A stretch of DNA of 64,000 nucleotides from Labilithrix sp. (GTDB lineage: Bacteria; Myxococcota_A; Polyangia; Polyangiales; Polyangiaceae): assembly GCA_019637155.1 (NCBI GenBank), contig JAHBWE010000019.1:153497-217496 (forward strand), given 5' to 3'. The notes below the pieces were generated by a model. The model made no database searches. It had not been told where the DNA came from and saw only the letters and a program-made list of their open reading frames with translations. The position numbers were made by a program, and so were the translations under genes. Shown piece by piece: positions 38,133-46,110 of this stretch; within the stretch, counting starts at the first letter, position 1, and every line of letters begins with the position of its first letter.

Positions 38133-41100
38133 GTGGACCAGAGTACCTTCGACCAGCTCGTCGCCGACGTGAAGGCGCGGACGGACGTCGTCGCCGTCGT
38201 CCGCCGGCACGTCGAGCTGCGCGAGAGCGGGAACCACTACGTCGGCCGCTCCCTCAAGAACCCCGACACGACCCCGTCGCTCGTGGTCTGGCCCGACACG
38301 CAGAAGTGGCGCGACTACTCGGGCGGTGGTTCGGGCGGCGGCGACGTGTTCGCGTTCGTGCAGTACGCCCGCGGCGTCCCCTTCATGCTGGCGCTCCGCG
38401 AGCTGGCCGCCGACGCGGGCGTGCCGGTCCCGGGCACCTCGAACGCCGACCTCGAGCGGCTCCGCGAACGGCAGCGTCTCGAAGAGCTGCTGACCGCCGC
38501 CGCCCGCTACTACCACCAGCAGCTCCGGGAGCCGATGCGCTGGGACCTCGAGCGGGAGCGCGGCTACACCGAGGCCACCATCGATAAGTGCTGCCTGGGC
38601 TTCGGCGCGGGCGACCTGTGGGGGCACCTCGGCGAGCTCGGTGCAACGGACGACGAGCGCCTCTCGACCGGCCTCTTCGTGCCGCTCGGAACAGGCCGTC
38701 GTGCGGAGTTCTTCGCCAACCGCCTCGTGTTCCCGTACTGGCGCGGCGGGCGGGTCGTCTACCTCATCGGCCGGCGCACCTCGGCCTCGACCGACGCTGA
38801 GTGGGACGCTGCGAAGTACCGCAAGCTGCCGGTGCGCTCCGAGAAGCACCCGTACATCTCGGCGCTCATCACGAACGACTACTTCTTCGGGGAGGACGAC
38901 GCGAACAGCGACTGGGTGCTGCTCATCACCGAGGGCATCGCCGACGCCATTGCGGCGCAGCAGGCGGGCTTCAAGTGCCTGTCCCCGGTCACGACGACGT
39001 TCCGGGCGCAGGACCACGAGAAGCTGGTCCGCCTCACCGCGAAGGCCAAGCGCGTCGTCATCGTCAACGACAGCGAGGACAGCGGCGCGGGCGAGCGGGG
39101 CGCGCTCGAGACTGCGAGGGTGCTGCACGCGGCCGGCCGCGACGTGCGCCTCGCCACGATCCCGAGGCCCGAGGGTGTGGCGAAGATCGACGTCAACGAC
39201 GTCGTTCGTGCGCACGGCGCCGAGGGGCTGCGTGCCGTGGTCGACGCGGCGAAGTCGCTGCCGACCTTCTTGGTCGAGCGCATCCCGAAGAATATCGACC
39301 GCCGGGAGCTGGTCGGTGCGCTGCGGCCCGTGGTCGAGGCGATGCAGCGGCAGTCGCCCATCGAGCAGAGCGAGCTGAAGGCCGTCATCGGCGCGCAGTT
39401 CTCGCTCGCCAAGCGCGAGCTGAACCAGCAGCTCGCCGTCCTCGATCGTGAGCTGCGGCGCGATCGGGCACGCGAACACGCCGACAAGCCGGTGGGCGCT
39501 AAGCCCGGCATCATCGTCAACGACCGTCAGCGCAGCGAGCTCATAGAGCAGAGCAGCGCCGTCCTCACGGCCGCGAACGCCGCGCGCATCGACGAGGCGA
39601 AGGGAGCCGTGCCGGTGGGTCTGCCGCTCCTGTTCGTGCGGGGTGGCCGGGTCGTCGGGCTTCTGCGCGACAAGGAGGGCGAGGTGCCGAGGATGAACGA
39701 CCTCAACGCCACCGAGATGTACGGGCTCCTGGTCCGTTACGCCGACTGGCTCAGGCGGCGCGCCACCGAAGATGGCGTCACGTACGACGCCACGACGCCG
39801 CCGTTCGATGTGCCGCAGGACCTGCTCGCGTTCCCGCCGAAGGCGCTCTCGTCGCTCGACGCCGTCGTGTCGACGCCGGTCTTCGCGCGCGATGGCTCGC
39901 TGGTCTCGACACCGGGCCACCACGCGAGCGAGTCGCTCTGGCTGCACCTCGATCCCTCGCTGGGGGAGCTCCACGTGCCCGAGTCGCCGACCGCAGCAGA
40001 CGTCGCCGGAGCGCGGGGCCTGCTCCTCGAGAACCTCTTGTTCGACTTCCCGTTCGTCGACCCCAGCGACCGCACGCACATGATCGCCGCGCTGCTCTTG
40101 CCGTTCGCACGGCGGCTCGTCACGGGCTGCACCCCGCTGCACGTCATCGAGGCGCCGACGCCGGGCTCCGGCAAGGGCCTGCTCACCAACCTCCTCGGCA
40201 TCATCGCGACCGGCGCGGTCTGCAACGGCTGCACGCTGCCCGGCGAGGAGGAGGAGGTCCGCAAGAAGCTCAGCGCCGAGCTGGCGATGGGGCGGCCCAT
40301 CGTGCTCCTCGACAACCTCCCCGAGAAGCGCGTCACCGACAGCGCGACGCTCGCCTCGGTGCTGACGGCCGAGACGTGGACCGACCGGCTTCTCGGCGCG
40401 ACGCGCATGCTGACCCTGCCGAACCGCGCGGTCTGGCTGTGCTCCGCGAACAACCCGCGCTTCTCGCTCGAGCTGGTCCGGCGGTCGGTACGCATCCGCA
40501 TCGACCCGAAGCAGGACATGCCGTGGCACCGCTCGGGCTTTCGGCACGACCCCGTCCTGGACTGGGCGCGCGACAACCGACCGAAGCTCGTACGCGCGCT
40601 CCTGACGTTGATTCGGGCCTGGGTCGCAGCCGGCCGGCCCGCGGGCACGAAGAGCCTCGGCAGCTTCGAGTCGTGGGCGCGCGTGATGGGCGGCGTCCTC
40701 GAGGTCGCGGGTATCGAGGGGTTCCTCGCCAACTCGACCGCCTTCTACGCCGAGGCCGACGAGGAGGGCGAGGCGTGGCGCGCCTTCACGCGGGCTTGGT
40801 GGGAGAAGTTCGGGCCGACGCCGGTCCGCGTCCTCGATCTCAACGAGCTGTGCGACGTGCACGAGCTGCTCGTCCGCGAGCGCGGAGACGGCCCAGCAAG
40901 GTCGCAGCAGACGAAGCTCGGCAACCTGCTGCGCGCCAAGCGCGACCGCGTCTTCGGCGAGCTGCGCATCGGCCTCGCCCACGACGGCGGGCACAAGGGC
41001 AAGCTCTACGCGCTCTCCACCATGAAGGCCGAGCCGGCGGCAGCACCGAGCAGTGCCGAGGCCGGAGAGCGCGGCGGCTTCGTGGACCCGTGGGCCGACG

Positions 41101-41204
41101 ACGCGCCTGCTGTCACGCCGGGGAACCTCGAGAGCGAAACGGGAACCTTCGGGGAACGTTCGACGGGCCACGTTCCCTCAGAGAAAGCCTCGGTCTCTCC
41201 ATGA
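38133..41204 (+). CDS. Primase-helicase of the mobile element, with metal-less CHC2-like domain
   Basis: Start is GTG 38133, preceded by GGAGA at 7 nt; the open frame reaches back to 38001 but overlaps the divergent gene. Of 1023 residues, 1-85 align with the CHC2 zinc domain of DnaG (VVRRHVELRESGNHYVGRSL, then DVFAFVQYARGV), but all zinc ligands are replaced (GRSLKN, DYSGGGSGGG). A TOPRIM-like region follows (LLITEGIADAIAAQ about 262, VVIVNDSEDSG about 308). Then comes a helicase-like P-loop ATPase (EAPTPGSGKGLLTN about 674, PIVLLDNLPE about 720). This is the usual plan of replication proteins of integrative elements and satellites. The 3' end carries iteron-like repeats. Confidence 0.88.
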   Translation: MDQSTFDQLVADVKARTDVVAVVRRHVELRESGNHYVGRSLKNPDTTPSLVVWPDTQKWRDYSGGGSGGGDVFAFVQYARGVPFMLALRELAADAGVPVPGTSNADLERLRERQRLEELLTAAARYYHQQLREPMRWDLERERGYTEATIDKCCLGFGAGDLWGHLGELGATDDERLSTGLFVPLGTGRRAEFFANRLVFPYWRGGRVVYLIGRRTSASTDAEWDAAKYRKLPVRSEKHPYISALITNDYFFGEDDANSDWVLLITEGIADAIAAQQAGFKCLSPVTTTFRAQDHEKLVRLTAKAKRVVIVNDSEDSGAGERGALETARVLHAAGRDVRLATIPRPEGVAKIDVNDVVRAHGAEGLRAVVDAAKSLPTFLVERIPKNIDRRELVGALRPVVEAMQRQSPIEQSELKAVIGAQFSLAKRELNQQLAVLDRELRRDRAREHADKPVGAKPGIIVNDRQRSELIEQSSAVLTAANAARIDEAKGAVPVGLPLLFVRGGRVVGLLRDKEGEVPRMNDLNATEMYGLLVRYADWLRRRATEDGVTYDATTPPFDVPQDLLAFPPKALSSLDAVVSTPVFARDGSLVSTPGHHASESLWLHLDPSLGELHVPESPTAADVAGARGLLLENLLFDFPFVDPSDRTHMIAALLLPFARRLVTGCTPLHVIEAPTPGSGKGLLTNLLGIIATGAVCNGCTLPGEEEEVRKKLSAELAMGRPIVLLDNLPEKRVTDSATLASVLTAETWTDRLLGATRMLTLPNRAVWLCSANNPRFSLELVRRSVRIRIDPKQDMPWHRSGFRHDPVLDWARDNRPKLVRALLTLIRAWVAAGRPAGTKSLGSFESWARVMGGVLEVAGIEGFLANSTAFYAEADEEGEAWRAFTRAWWEKFGPTPVRVLDLNELCDVHELLVRERGDGPARSQQTKLGNLLRAKRDRVFGELRIGLAHDGGHKGKLYALSTMKAEPAAAPSSAEAGERGGFVDPWADDAPAVTPGNLESETGTFGERSTGHVPSEKASVSP

Positions 41205-41431
41205 GTTACGGACCCGCGGGGAACCTCGGGAACCTGCTCGCCTCCTCTACGCGCGAGGACGGCGAGATTTCTTTCAGCGCGGACGAGGAGAAAAATATGT
41301 CTACGCATAGGGCCGGAGAGGGGCGTCCAGGTTCCCGAGGTTCCCCAACCACAAGAAAGCTCCCTGATGTCGACAGGTTCGCGCCGGGAACCTCGCCCGG
41401 GAACCCCTCGGGGAACCTCGAGCACGTTCCC
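41121..41431. repeat. Iteron-like cluster of GGGAACCTCG repeats, candidate origin
   Basis: About twelve copies of GGGAACCTCG or near variants occur in both orientations: 41121, 41141, 41152, 41170 (reverse), 41219, 41228, 41327 (reverse), 41336 (reverse), 41386, 41399, 41411 and 41424 (reverse). Copies 41218-41236 and 41328-41346 form a perfect 19-bp inverted repeat (GGGGAACCTCGGGAACCTG) 91 bp apart. The cluster overlaps the 3' end of the primase gene and the start of the next gene. Its position beside a primase-helicase suggests a replication origin or a recombination/partition site. Confidence 0.6.
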
Positions 41432-42016
41432 GCGACGGTCGGCGGTCTCCGCGTTCCGACCACACCGATCTTCGACGCCGCGTTCGTGAACGAGCTCATG
41501 CACGCGCTCCGGGGCGCCGTCCTCCAGGCTCTTCGCAAGGCGCTCCTGCCCGACCACCGCTGCGTGCTCGCGGGCCATCTGCGCGAGGCGCTGTACTGGA
41601 GGTCGAAGCGCGGCGTGATCGAGTACGCCCGCTGCGAGCCTCTGTTCGTGCTCTCGGGCGACAGGCGCTGGCCGCTCATCGTGCGGCTGACGATCAACCA
41701 GGGCCTCTCGGGCGTGCACGGCAGCATCTTCGCTCGGCGCCTGCGCAGACCCGGCGACAGCGTGTGGCGCGAGCCGGGCTGGGACTTCGAGCTCTTGGCG
41801 CTGCCCCACGAGGTGCTGGCCTACGTGCCGTACCTCCAAGGCGTCATCCGGCAGCACGAGGGCAACGACGAGCCCGCCGTCCCGCCGCCGTTCGCGACGA
41901 AGTTCATCGAGAACGCCGGCAGCACCTGGGCGGCGAGCCACGGCGCGTGGCTGCTCAGCGAGAGCAGCCCGTTCTGCGGGTGCGCGGTCCCCTCGCCGCA
42001 GAGCGCGAGGCTTTGA
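41201..42016 (+). CDS. Unrecognised protein, paralogue 1 of 3
   Basis: The ATG at 41201 overlaps the primase stop by ATGA, so translation is coupled. Of 271 residues the first ~75 are low complexity and partly produced by the iteron repeats (GNLGNL, PGNPSGNL). From about residue 85 it shares a pattern with the next two genes: LYWRSKRGVIEYARCEPLFV, RRWPLIVRLTINQG, then DSVWREPGWDFELLALPHEV and YLQGVIRQHEGNDEP. I do not recognise the family; it has no catalytic motif. Cys residues are not conserved among the three. It presumably serves replication or transfer of the element. Confidence 0.72.
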   Translation: MSYGPAGNLGNLLASSTREDGEISFSADEEKNMSTHRAGEGRPGSRGSPTTRKLPDVDRFAPGTSPGNPSGNLEHVPATVGGLRVPTTPIFDAAFVNELMHALRGAVLQALRKALLPDHRCVLAGHLREALYWRSKRGVIEYARCEPLFVLSGDRRWPLIVRLTINQGLSGVHGSIFARRLRRPGDSVWREPGWDFELLALPHEVLAYVPYLQGVIRQHEGNDEPAVPPPFATKFIENAGSTWAASHGAWLLSESSPFCGCAVPSPQSARL

Positions 42017-42052
42017 ACGGGCAGCGAAGGAGCGCACCACGATGACCGACAC
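42009..42052. repeat. 44-bp leader duplication, copy 1
   Basis: GGCTTTG, six unrelated bases, then a 31-bp block (CAGCGAAGGAGCGCACCACG plus ATGACCGACAC) spans the stop of paralogue 1, the Shine-Dalgarno GAAGGAG and the start of paralogue 2. The same layout returns at 43255-43298 with one mismatch in the 31-bp block. It marks a segmental duplication that created the paralogue array. Confidence 0.75.
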
Positions 42053-42614
42053 GATCCCGACGAACGCCGCGCCATCGACGAACGCCGACCTCGGCGCGGT
42101 CACCTGGCACCCCTCGGTGGTGAAGCTGCGCGAGCTGTTCTTCGACGTGTTCTCGTTCGAGCTGCAGCGCTTCACCGCGCTCGGGGACGGCGCCTCGTTC
42201 CTCTGCTGGTGCCCGAAGGACGGCAGCATCGCGTGGGTGCGCCTCGACCTGTTCGCGAAGCCGACTCGAGACAACCCGAGGCAGCTCGTCCTTCGCGTGG
42301 TCATCAACAAGGGGCCCGTCGATGACGTCGCCAACGTCGCGCGTCGGCGTGGGCTGCTCGTCGAGAACGAGCCGTGGCGCAGCCCGAGCTGGGCGCTCGA
42401 GGCGTTCGTGACGCTCGACGAGCTGCTCGGCTCCGCGCCGTTCCTCGCGAGCCTGGTCCGCACGCACGAGAAGAACGACGCCTCGCTGGTCATCGCCGCA
42501 CCCTTCAAGACGGTGCTCGCGTCGGGCGCTGCGCTGACCTGGGACGTGGTGGCCAGCGAGGCCGCGTGGGCGGCGGTCGAACCGCATGTCCCGGCTCGGA
42601 GCGAGCCCACGTGA
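42042..42614 (+). CDS. Unrecognised protein, paralogue 2 of 3
   Basis: The 190-residue protein starts at ATG 42042 after GAAGGAG. It repeats the family pattern: FLCWCPKDGSIAWVRLDLFA, RQLVLRVVINKGP, RRGLLVENEPWRSPSWALEA, and FLASLVRTHEKNDAS. No domain is recognised. It lies 25 bp after paralogue 1 and overlaps the start of paralogue 3 by GTGA. The three copies differ at most positions, so the duplication is old. Confidence 0.72.
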   Translation: MTDTIPTNAAPSTNADLGAVTWHPSVVKLRELFFDVFSFELQRFTALGDGASFLCWCPKDGSIAWVRLDLFAKPTRDNPRQLVLRVVINKGPVDDVANVARRRGLLVENEPWRSPSWALEAFVTLDELLGSAPFLASLVRTHEKNDASLVIAAPFKTVLASGAALTWDVVASEAAWAAVEPHVPARSEPT

Positions 42615-43291
42615 GCCCTTCGATGAGCAAGTTCGCCGAGCGCGCCGCCGAGTGGCTCGAGGATCCCCCCGAGCCGCAGATCGAGGCGACCTTCGAAGAG
42701 CGCTACGCCGCACTCTTGTTCCGCGCGTTCCTCGCAGCACTCGCCATCCGGCTTCAGCGGCCCACTGCACGCATCACGCCGCGGAGTCTCTGCTGGCGCG
42801 CGAAGAGCGGTCGCATCGAGCACGTCACCTGCGAGCCGTACTTCTGCCCGTCCGAGGAATCGCCGCAGCACCCGCTCCTCGTGCGCGTGCTCGTCAACAA
42901 GCTCGCGGTCGGCCTCGTCAGCGAGGTGGACGCCGTCGCGGCCGCGGTCGCCCATGAGAACGGCCTCGTCGAGGAGGGCGACGAGCCCTGTCGGGCGCCA
43001 CGATGGTCGCTCGAGCTCGCCGTCTTCCCCGGCGAGCTGCTCCGCTTCGCGTCGTACGTCGCCGACCTCGTGCGCGCCTCCGAGCGAGACGAGAACGAGG
43101 GCGCGGTCGAGCCGCCGAGCCCAGCGGAGGTCCTCGTCGAGTCCGAGGGGCTTCACGGCACGCGCGCGCTCTACGTGTGGAGCGAACGCGCGTGGGACTA
43201 CTTCGCGGACCGCGTGTGGATGGACGAGATCGTCCCCTCGAACTCGCACTTCATGGCTTTGCGAGAACAGCGAAGGAGCGCACGACGATGA
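42611..43291 (+). CDS. Unrecognised protein, paralogue 3 of 3
   Basis: The GTG at 42611 overlaps the stop of paralogue 2 (GTGA) and gives 226 residues. The shared pattern is again present: LCWRAKSGRIEHVTCEPYFC, HPLLVRVLVNKL, VAHENGLVEEGDEPCRAPRW and YVADLVRASERDENEG. As in paralogue 1, an EP(Y/L)F segment follows the first strand. No known domain or catalytic motif is seen. Its stop overlaps the next gene by ATGA, so the whole run from the primase onward is one coupled operon. Confidence 0.72.
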   Translation: MSPSMSKFAERAAEWLEDPPEPQIEATFEERYAALLFRAFLAALAIRLQRPTARITPRSLCWRAKSGRIEHVTCEPYFCPSEESPQHPLLVRVLVNKLAVGLVSEVDAVAAAVAHENGLVEEGDEPCRAPRWSLELAVFPGELLRFASYVADLVRASERDENEGAVEPPSPAEVLVESEGLHGTRALYVWSERAWDYFADRVWMDEIVPSNSHFMALREQRRSARR

Positions 43292-43298
43292 CCGACAC
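43255..43298. repeat. 44-bp leader duplication, copy 2
   Basis: Second copy of the block at 42009-42052, here spanning the stop of paralogue 3 and the start of the DNA-binding-like gene. The first four codons after ATG (ACC GAC AC...) are shared, so both downstream proteins begin MTDT. Confidence 0.75.
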
Positions 43299-44040
43299 CA
43301 CCCAGGAGAACACCGAACAGACGGCGAAGAAGCTGGGCCGCCCTCGCAAGACCGACCCACAGCGCGTCGACTACCACCAGCTCGACACGCTGCTCGTCAT
43401 GGGCGAGATGCGCGTCGACGCCGAGCGCGGCCCGGTGACCGAGTACCCGTCGTACCGCGAGCTCGCCAAGCGCTTCGGCATCAGCCACAGCCTCGTCGCG
43501 GCGTACTCGTCGCGGCACAACTGCCTGCGCCGTCGCGAGGCGGCCTCGGAGAAGATCCGCAAGGTCACCGACGAGAAGGTCATCGCTCGGCGGGGCACGG
43601 CACTGGCCGAGGCCAAGGAGCGCATCCTCGCCATCATCGACCGCTTCCTCGAGGAGTTCGGCAAGGCGCTCGAGGAGGGCCGCGTGCGCGTTGACAGCGT
43701 CACCGACCTCAACATCATGGTGCGCCTGCGCGAGTTCCTGCAGGGTGGCCCCGACTCGCGGCAGGAGGTACGCGGCATGCCGTCGCTCGAGGAGCTGTCC
43801 CGTCGCTACGCCGAGGCGCAGCGGCGCGAGAGGGAGGAAGGGCCGAACGCGGGCGGCGTCGTTCGCCGCGAGCGCGACATCGCCTCTGACCGCGCACTGC
43901 TCGCGCAGCCCCCGGCCGCGGCCTTCGCGAACGGCTCTGCCGAACTGCACGGTCACATCGAGGATGATCTCGACGATGACGACGAGCTCGCGCTCGACGC
44001 CCACGACGATGGCGACACCGACACCGCCGCTTCCGGTTGA
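43288..44040 (+). CDS. Putative DNA-binding protein with acidic tail
   Basis: The 250-residue protein starts MTDTTQENTEQTAKKLGRPR; GRPRK is an AT-hook-like DNA-binding motif. An HTH-like region follows (PSYRELAKRFGISHSLVAAY, then SSRHNCLRRREAASEKIRKV) resembling terminase small subunits or replication initiators. The last ~30 residues are strongly acidic (DDLDDDDELALDAHDDGD). The call as DNA-binding is from motif and layout, not family membership. It closes the primase operon. Confidence 0.65.
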   Translation: MTDTTQENTEQTAKKLGRPRKTDPQRVDYHQLDTLLVMGEMRVDAERGPVTEYPSYRELAKRFGISHSLVAAYSSRHNCLRRREAASEKIRKVTDEKVIARRGTALAEAKERILAIIDRFLEEFGKALEEGRVRVDSVTDLNIMVRLREFLQGGPDSRQEVRGMPSLEELSRRYAEAQRREREEGPNAGGVVRRERDIASDRALLAQPPAAAFANGSAELHGHIEDDLDDDDELALDAHDDGDTDTAASG

Positions 44041-44380
44041 AAGCGGCCATCTTCGGCGCGAGCAGGCGCGGGTTCTCGCGGCTTGGCGCGCGTGACGGAG
44101 CCGGAACGAGCAGAGGCCGATGGCCGCTTTCCGAGCGTACGCCGTCGTGACGAGCGCCGATCGGCCGACGCCGCGCGACGACGATGGCCCCCCCGGGGGG
44201 AGGGTCAATTTTCGTGGCGCCGCCCGCGCCGGGAAGAGTGCCCGGGGCCCCTTCCGATAGAGGTCGATTCGAGGAAGTGACCAGGACCCGCGCGCCGAAG
44301 TGAGCGTTCAGAGACACCGGTCACGGCGAGCGCCCTGGTCACTTTCGACATGCAAGTAGCTCGCGGGCCGTCCTCCGGCC
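44041..44380. other. 340-bp gap with no gene; palindromic GC run
   Basis: No gene with convincing codon use is seen between the DNA-binding-like gene and the tyrosine recombinase. The gap contains an uninterrupted CCCCCCCGGGGGG block (44188-44200) and the inverted repeat described separately (44275-44344). It may hold terminators for the two convergent genes and a recombination site. Confidence 0.5.
44275..44344. repeat. 11-bp inverted repeat with partial inner copies, next to the tyrosine recombinase
   Basis: AAGTGACCAGG (44275-44285) and CCTGGTCACTT (44334-44344) are perfect inverted arms. Between them lie two weaker copies, GAAGTGAGCG (about 44298) and CCGGTCACGG (about 44318). Nested repeats of this kind are typical of core or arm sites bound by tyrosine recombinases; a terminator is the alternative. 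Confidence 0.45.
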
Positions 44381-45001
44381 TCAGCAGCGGAGCTGTTCGA
44401 CGGCGCGCGCGAGGTCGTCGTCGCTCGGGTGCGTGTAGACCATCGTGGTGACGACGCTCCGGTGCCGGGCGAAGCGCTGGGTCAGTCGCAGGTCCTTCGA
44501 CAGCGCGTAGACCGAGCTGCACGCCGTGTGGCGAAGCGCATGCAGGCTCACGTGACGCTCGAAGCCCGCGCGCTCCTGCCAGACCGCGAAGGCGTGCCGG
44601 AGCTGCCGCGTCGAGAGCCGCGTGCCTCGCTGACTCACGAAGAGCGGGGCGCCGCGGTCGAGGCTCTCGCCGTCGCCGCCCTTCCACGTCCAGAGCTTCT
44701 CGAGCTTGGCGCGGAGCCCCTCGGGGAGCAGCACCTCCTGGCCGTCGTCGTCGCCGCGTCCGTCACCCTTGAACACGCGCAGCACGAGGCGACGCCGCAC
44801 GCGCCCGGCGTCGTCGAACACATCGCCGACGTCGAGCGCGACCAGCTCGTGCGTCCGCAGCCCGGTGCCGAGCGCCATCGCGAAGAGGACGTGGTCACGC
44901 CAGCCGGAGCGGTGCTCGCCCGTCACGCGCAGGAGCGCCTTCTGCTCGCGCTCGGTCAGCGTGCGCGGGGCTCGGCGGATCGACTCGACGTACGCAGCCA
45001 T
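44381..45001 (-). CDS. Tyrosine recombinase, catalytic domain only
   Basis: From ATG 45001 the 206-residue protein contains the full catalytic set: Arg in GTGLRTHELVALDVGDV, His-x-x-Arg in LHALRHTACSSV, and a second His and nucleophile Tyr in FARHRSVVTTMVYTHP. The N-terminal core-binding (SAM-like) domain of integrases (about 100 residues) is absent apart from a short helix; no continuation with family similarity is found upstream. Such short recombinases exist naturally, as do truncations. It is convergent with the DNA-binding-like gene. Confidence 0.88.
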   Translation of the reverse strand: MAAYVESIRRAPRTLTEREQKALLRVTGEHRSGWRDHVLFAMALGTGLRTHELVALDVGDVFDDAGRVRRRLVLRVFKGDGRGDDDGQEVLLPEGLRAKLEKLWTWKGGDGESLDRGAPLFVSQRGTRLSTRQLRHAFAVWQERAGFERHVSLHALRHTACSSVYALSKDLRLTQRFARHRSVVTTMVYTHPSDDDLARAVEQLRC

Positions 45002-45161
45002 GCGGGCATGACGGCTTCCTTCCGCCCTGAAGGCAAGGCCGGCCGGAGCGGGAGCCAGCGGGAGCTCGTTCTTCGCCGACCTCGCAGATACGCCTTGATG
45101 GTCGCGCGAACGGAAGCCTGTATCGGACACGTGCGGGGCGCTCCCGCGACGGAGGACGAGC

Positions 45162-45461
45162 ATGGCCAAGACCATCGGCACCATCACCACCTACGACGGC
45201 GACGAGCATGCGTGCCTCCGCGGCCACAAGGTCCGCGTCGTCGCCGTGCTGGCGCGCGCCGCCGCGGCGGACTTCGATCCCGACCGCGACGGCCGCGTGC
45301 TCCGCGACGACGATGCGATCGAACGCGCAGGGGGCGTGACCGCCGCCGACCGCATCGAGGTCCAGCCCTGGCTCGAGCGAGAGCAGCGCTGGAGCTTCGT
45401 CACGAGCGACCCGCGCGCGATCGACCTCGCGTGCTTCCGCCACCTCTTGAAGACCCCCTGA
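45162..45461 (+). CDS. Small unrecognised protein, 99 aa
   Basis: The ATG at 45162 follows GGAGG at a suitable distance. The protein is soluble and mixed alpha/beta (TTYDGDEHACLRGHKVRVVA, then GVTAADRIEVQPWLEREQRW). The family is not recognised. A CLRGH segment could bind metal but no second ligand pair is obvious. Accessory gene of the element. Confidence 0.6.
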   Translation: MAKTIGTITTYDGDEHACLRGHKVRVVAVLARAAAADFDPDRDGRVLRDDDAIERAGGVTAADRIEVQPWLEREQRWSFVTSDPRAIDLACFRHLLKTP

Positions 45462-45531
45462 CCAGACCCGCCCGGTGACCACGCCGGGTGGTCCGGCGGC
45501 GGCGCCGGGCACCACCGCAAAGGAGCCCGAC

Positions 45532-46047
45532 ATGACCAGCACCACCCGCCGCACCCTCGAGTCACTCTCCAAGCTGCGCCTCCCCGAGCTGCAGGCCCGG
45601 TTCGCCGAGATCGTCGGCGAGCCCACACGCTCGCCGAACAAGACGTTCTTGCAGCGCCGGATCCGCGAGGCGCTCGAAGCCCGCGAGCAGCAGACGAACG
45701 CGGAGCCGACGACACCGGCGACCACGACAACGGAGCCGGGCCCGAAGGTGAAGCTGACCAAGCTTTCGGTCGCCGAGCTCCAGGCGATGTACTGCGAGAT
45801 CGTCGGGCGCGAGACCCGGTCCTCGAACTCGGCGTACCTGGTGTGGAAGCTGAGGCAGGCGCAGAAGGGTCGCGTCCGCGTCGGACCGATCGAGCGTCGC
45901 GCGCCCGGCGAGGCCGCCGACATCAAGGTCCTGCCGCTCCGCATGACCGCCGCCGAGGTCGAGGCCCTCGATGAGGCGTGGCGCCGGCTCGGCTTCAAGA
46001 GCCGGACGGCGATGATCCGCAAGGCGATCGAGGGGATGCTCGGCTGA
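45532..46047 (+). CDS. Protein with two DUF2924-like motifs and a ribbon-helix-helix end
   Basis: The start ATG 45532 follows AAAGGAG (45519-45525); an upstream start at 45475 is less likely. The 171-residue protein has two copies of a ~35-residue motif (LSKLRLPELQARFAEIVGEP TRS, then LTKLSVAELQAMYCEIVGRE TRS) that also begins the DUF2924 protein at 37338. The C-terminus (LPLRMTAAEVEALDEAWRRL GFKSRTAMIRKAI) is a ribbon-helix-helix-like DNA-binding domain. Sharing the motif with DUF2924 suggests both bind the same partner, perhaps the recombinase or the same DNA (inference). Confidence 0.72.
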   Translation: MTSTTRRTLESLSKLRLPELQARFAEIVGEPTRSPNKTFLQRRIREALEAREQQTNAEPTTPATTTTEPGPKVKLTKLSVAELQAMYCEIVGRETRSSNSAYLVWKLRQAQKGRVRVGPIERRAPGEAADIKVLPLRMTAAEVEALDEAWRRLGFKSRTAMIRKAIEGMLG

Positions 46048-46110
46048 CTGTGATGCAGGCGGCCGTGCCAGTATCATGGCCAGCCATCGGTCGTTGGCCG
46101 AGGAGCATCC

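Noticed and set aside
44188..44200. CCCCCCCGGGGGG as terminator
   Set aside because: No loop-forming spacer and no T-run; kept only as a note in the gap description.
44083..44280. Small plus-strand open frame in the gap before the tyrosine recombinase
   Set aside because: No Shine-Dalgarno, Arg-rich random composition, overlaps the inverted repeat; not supported as a gene.
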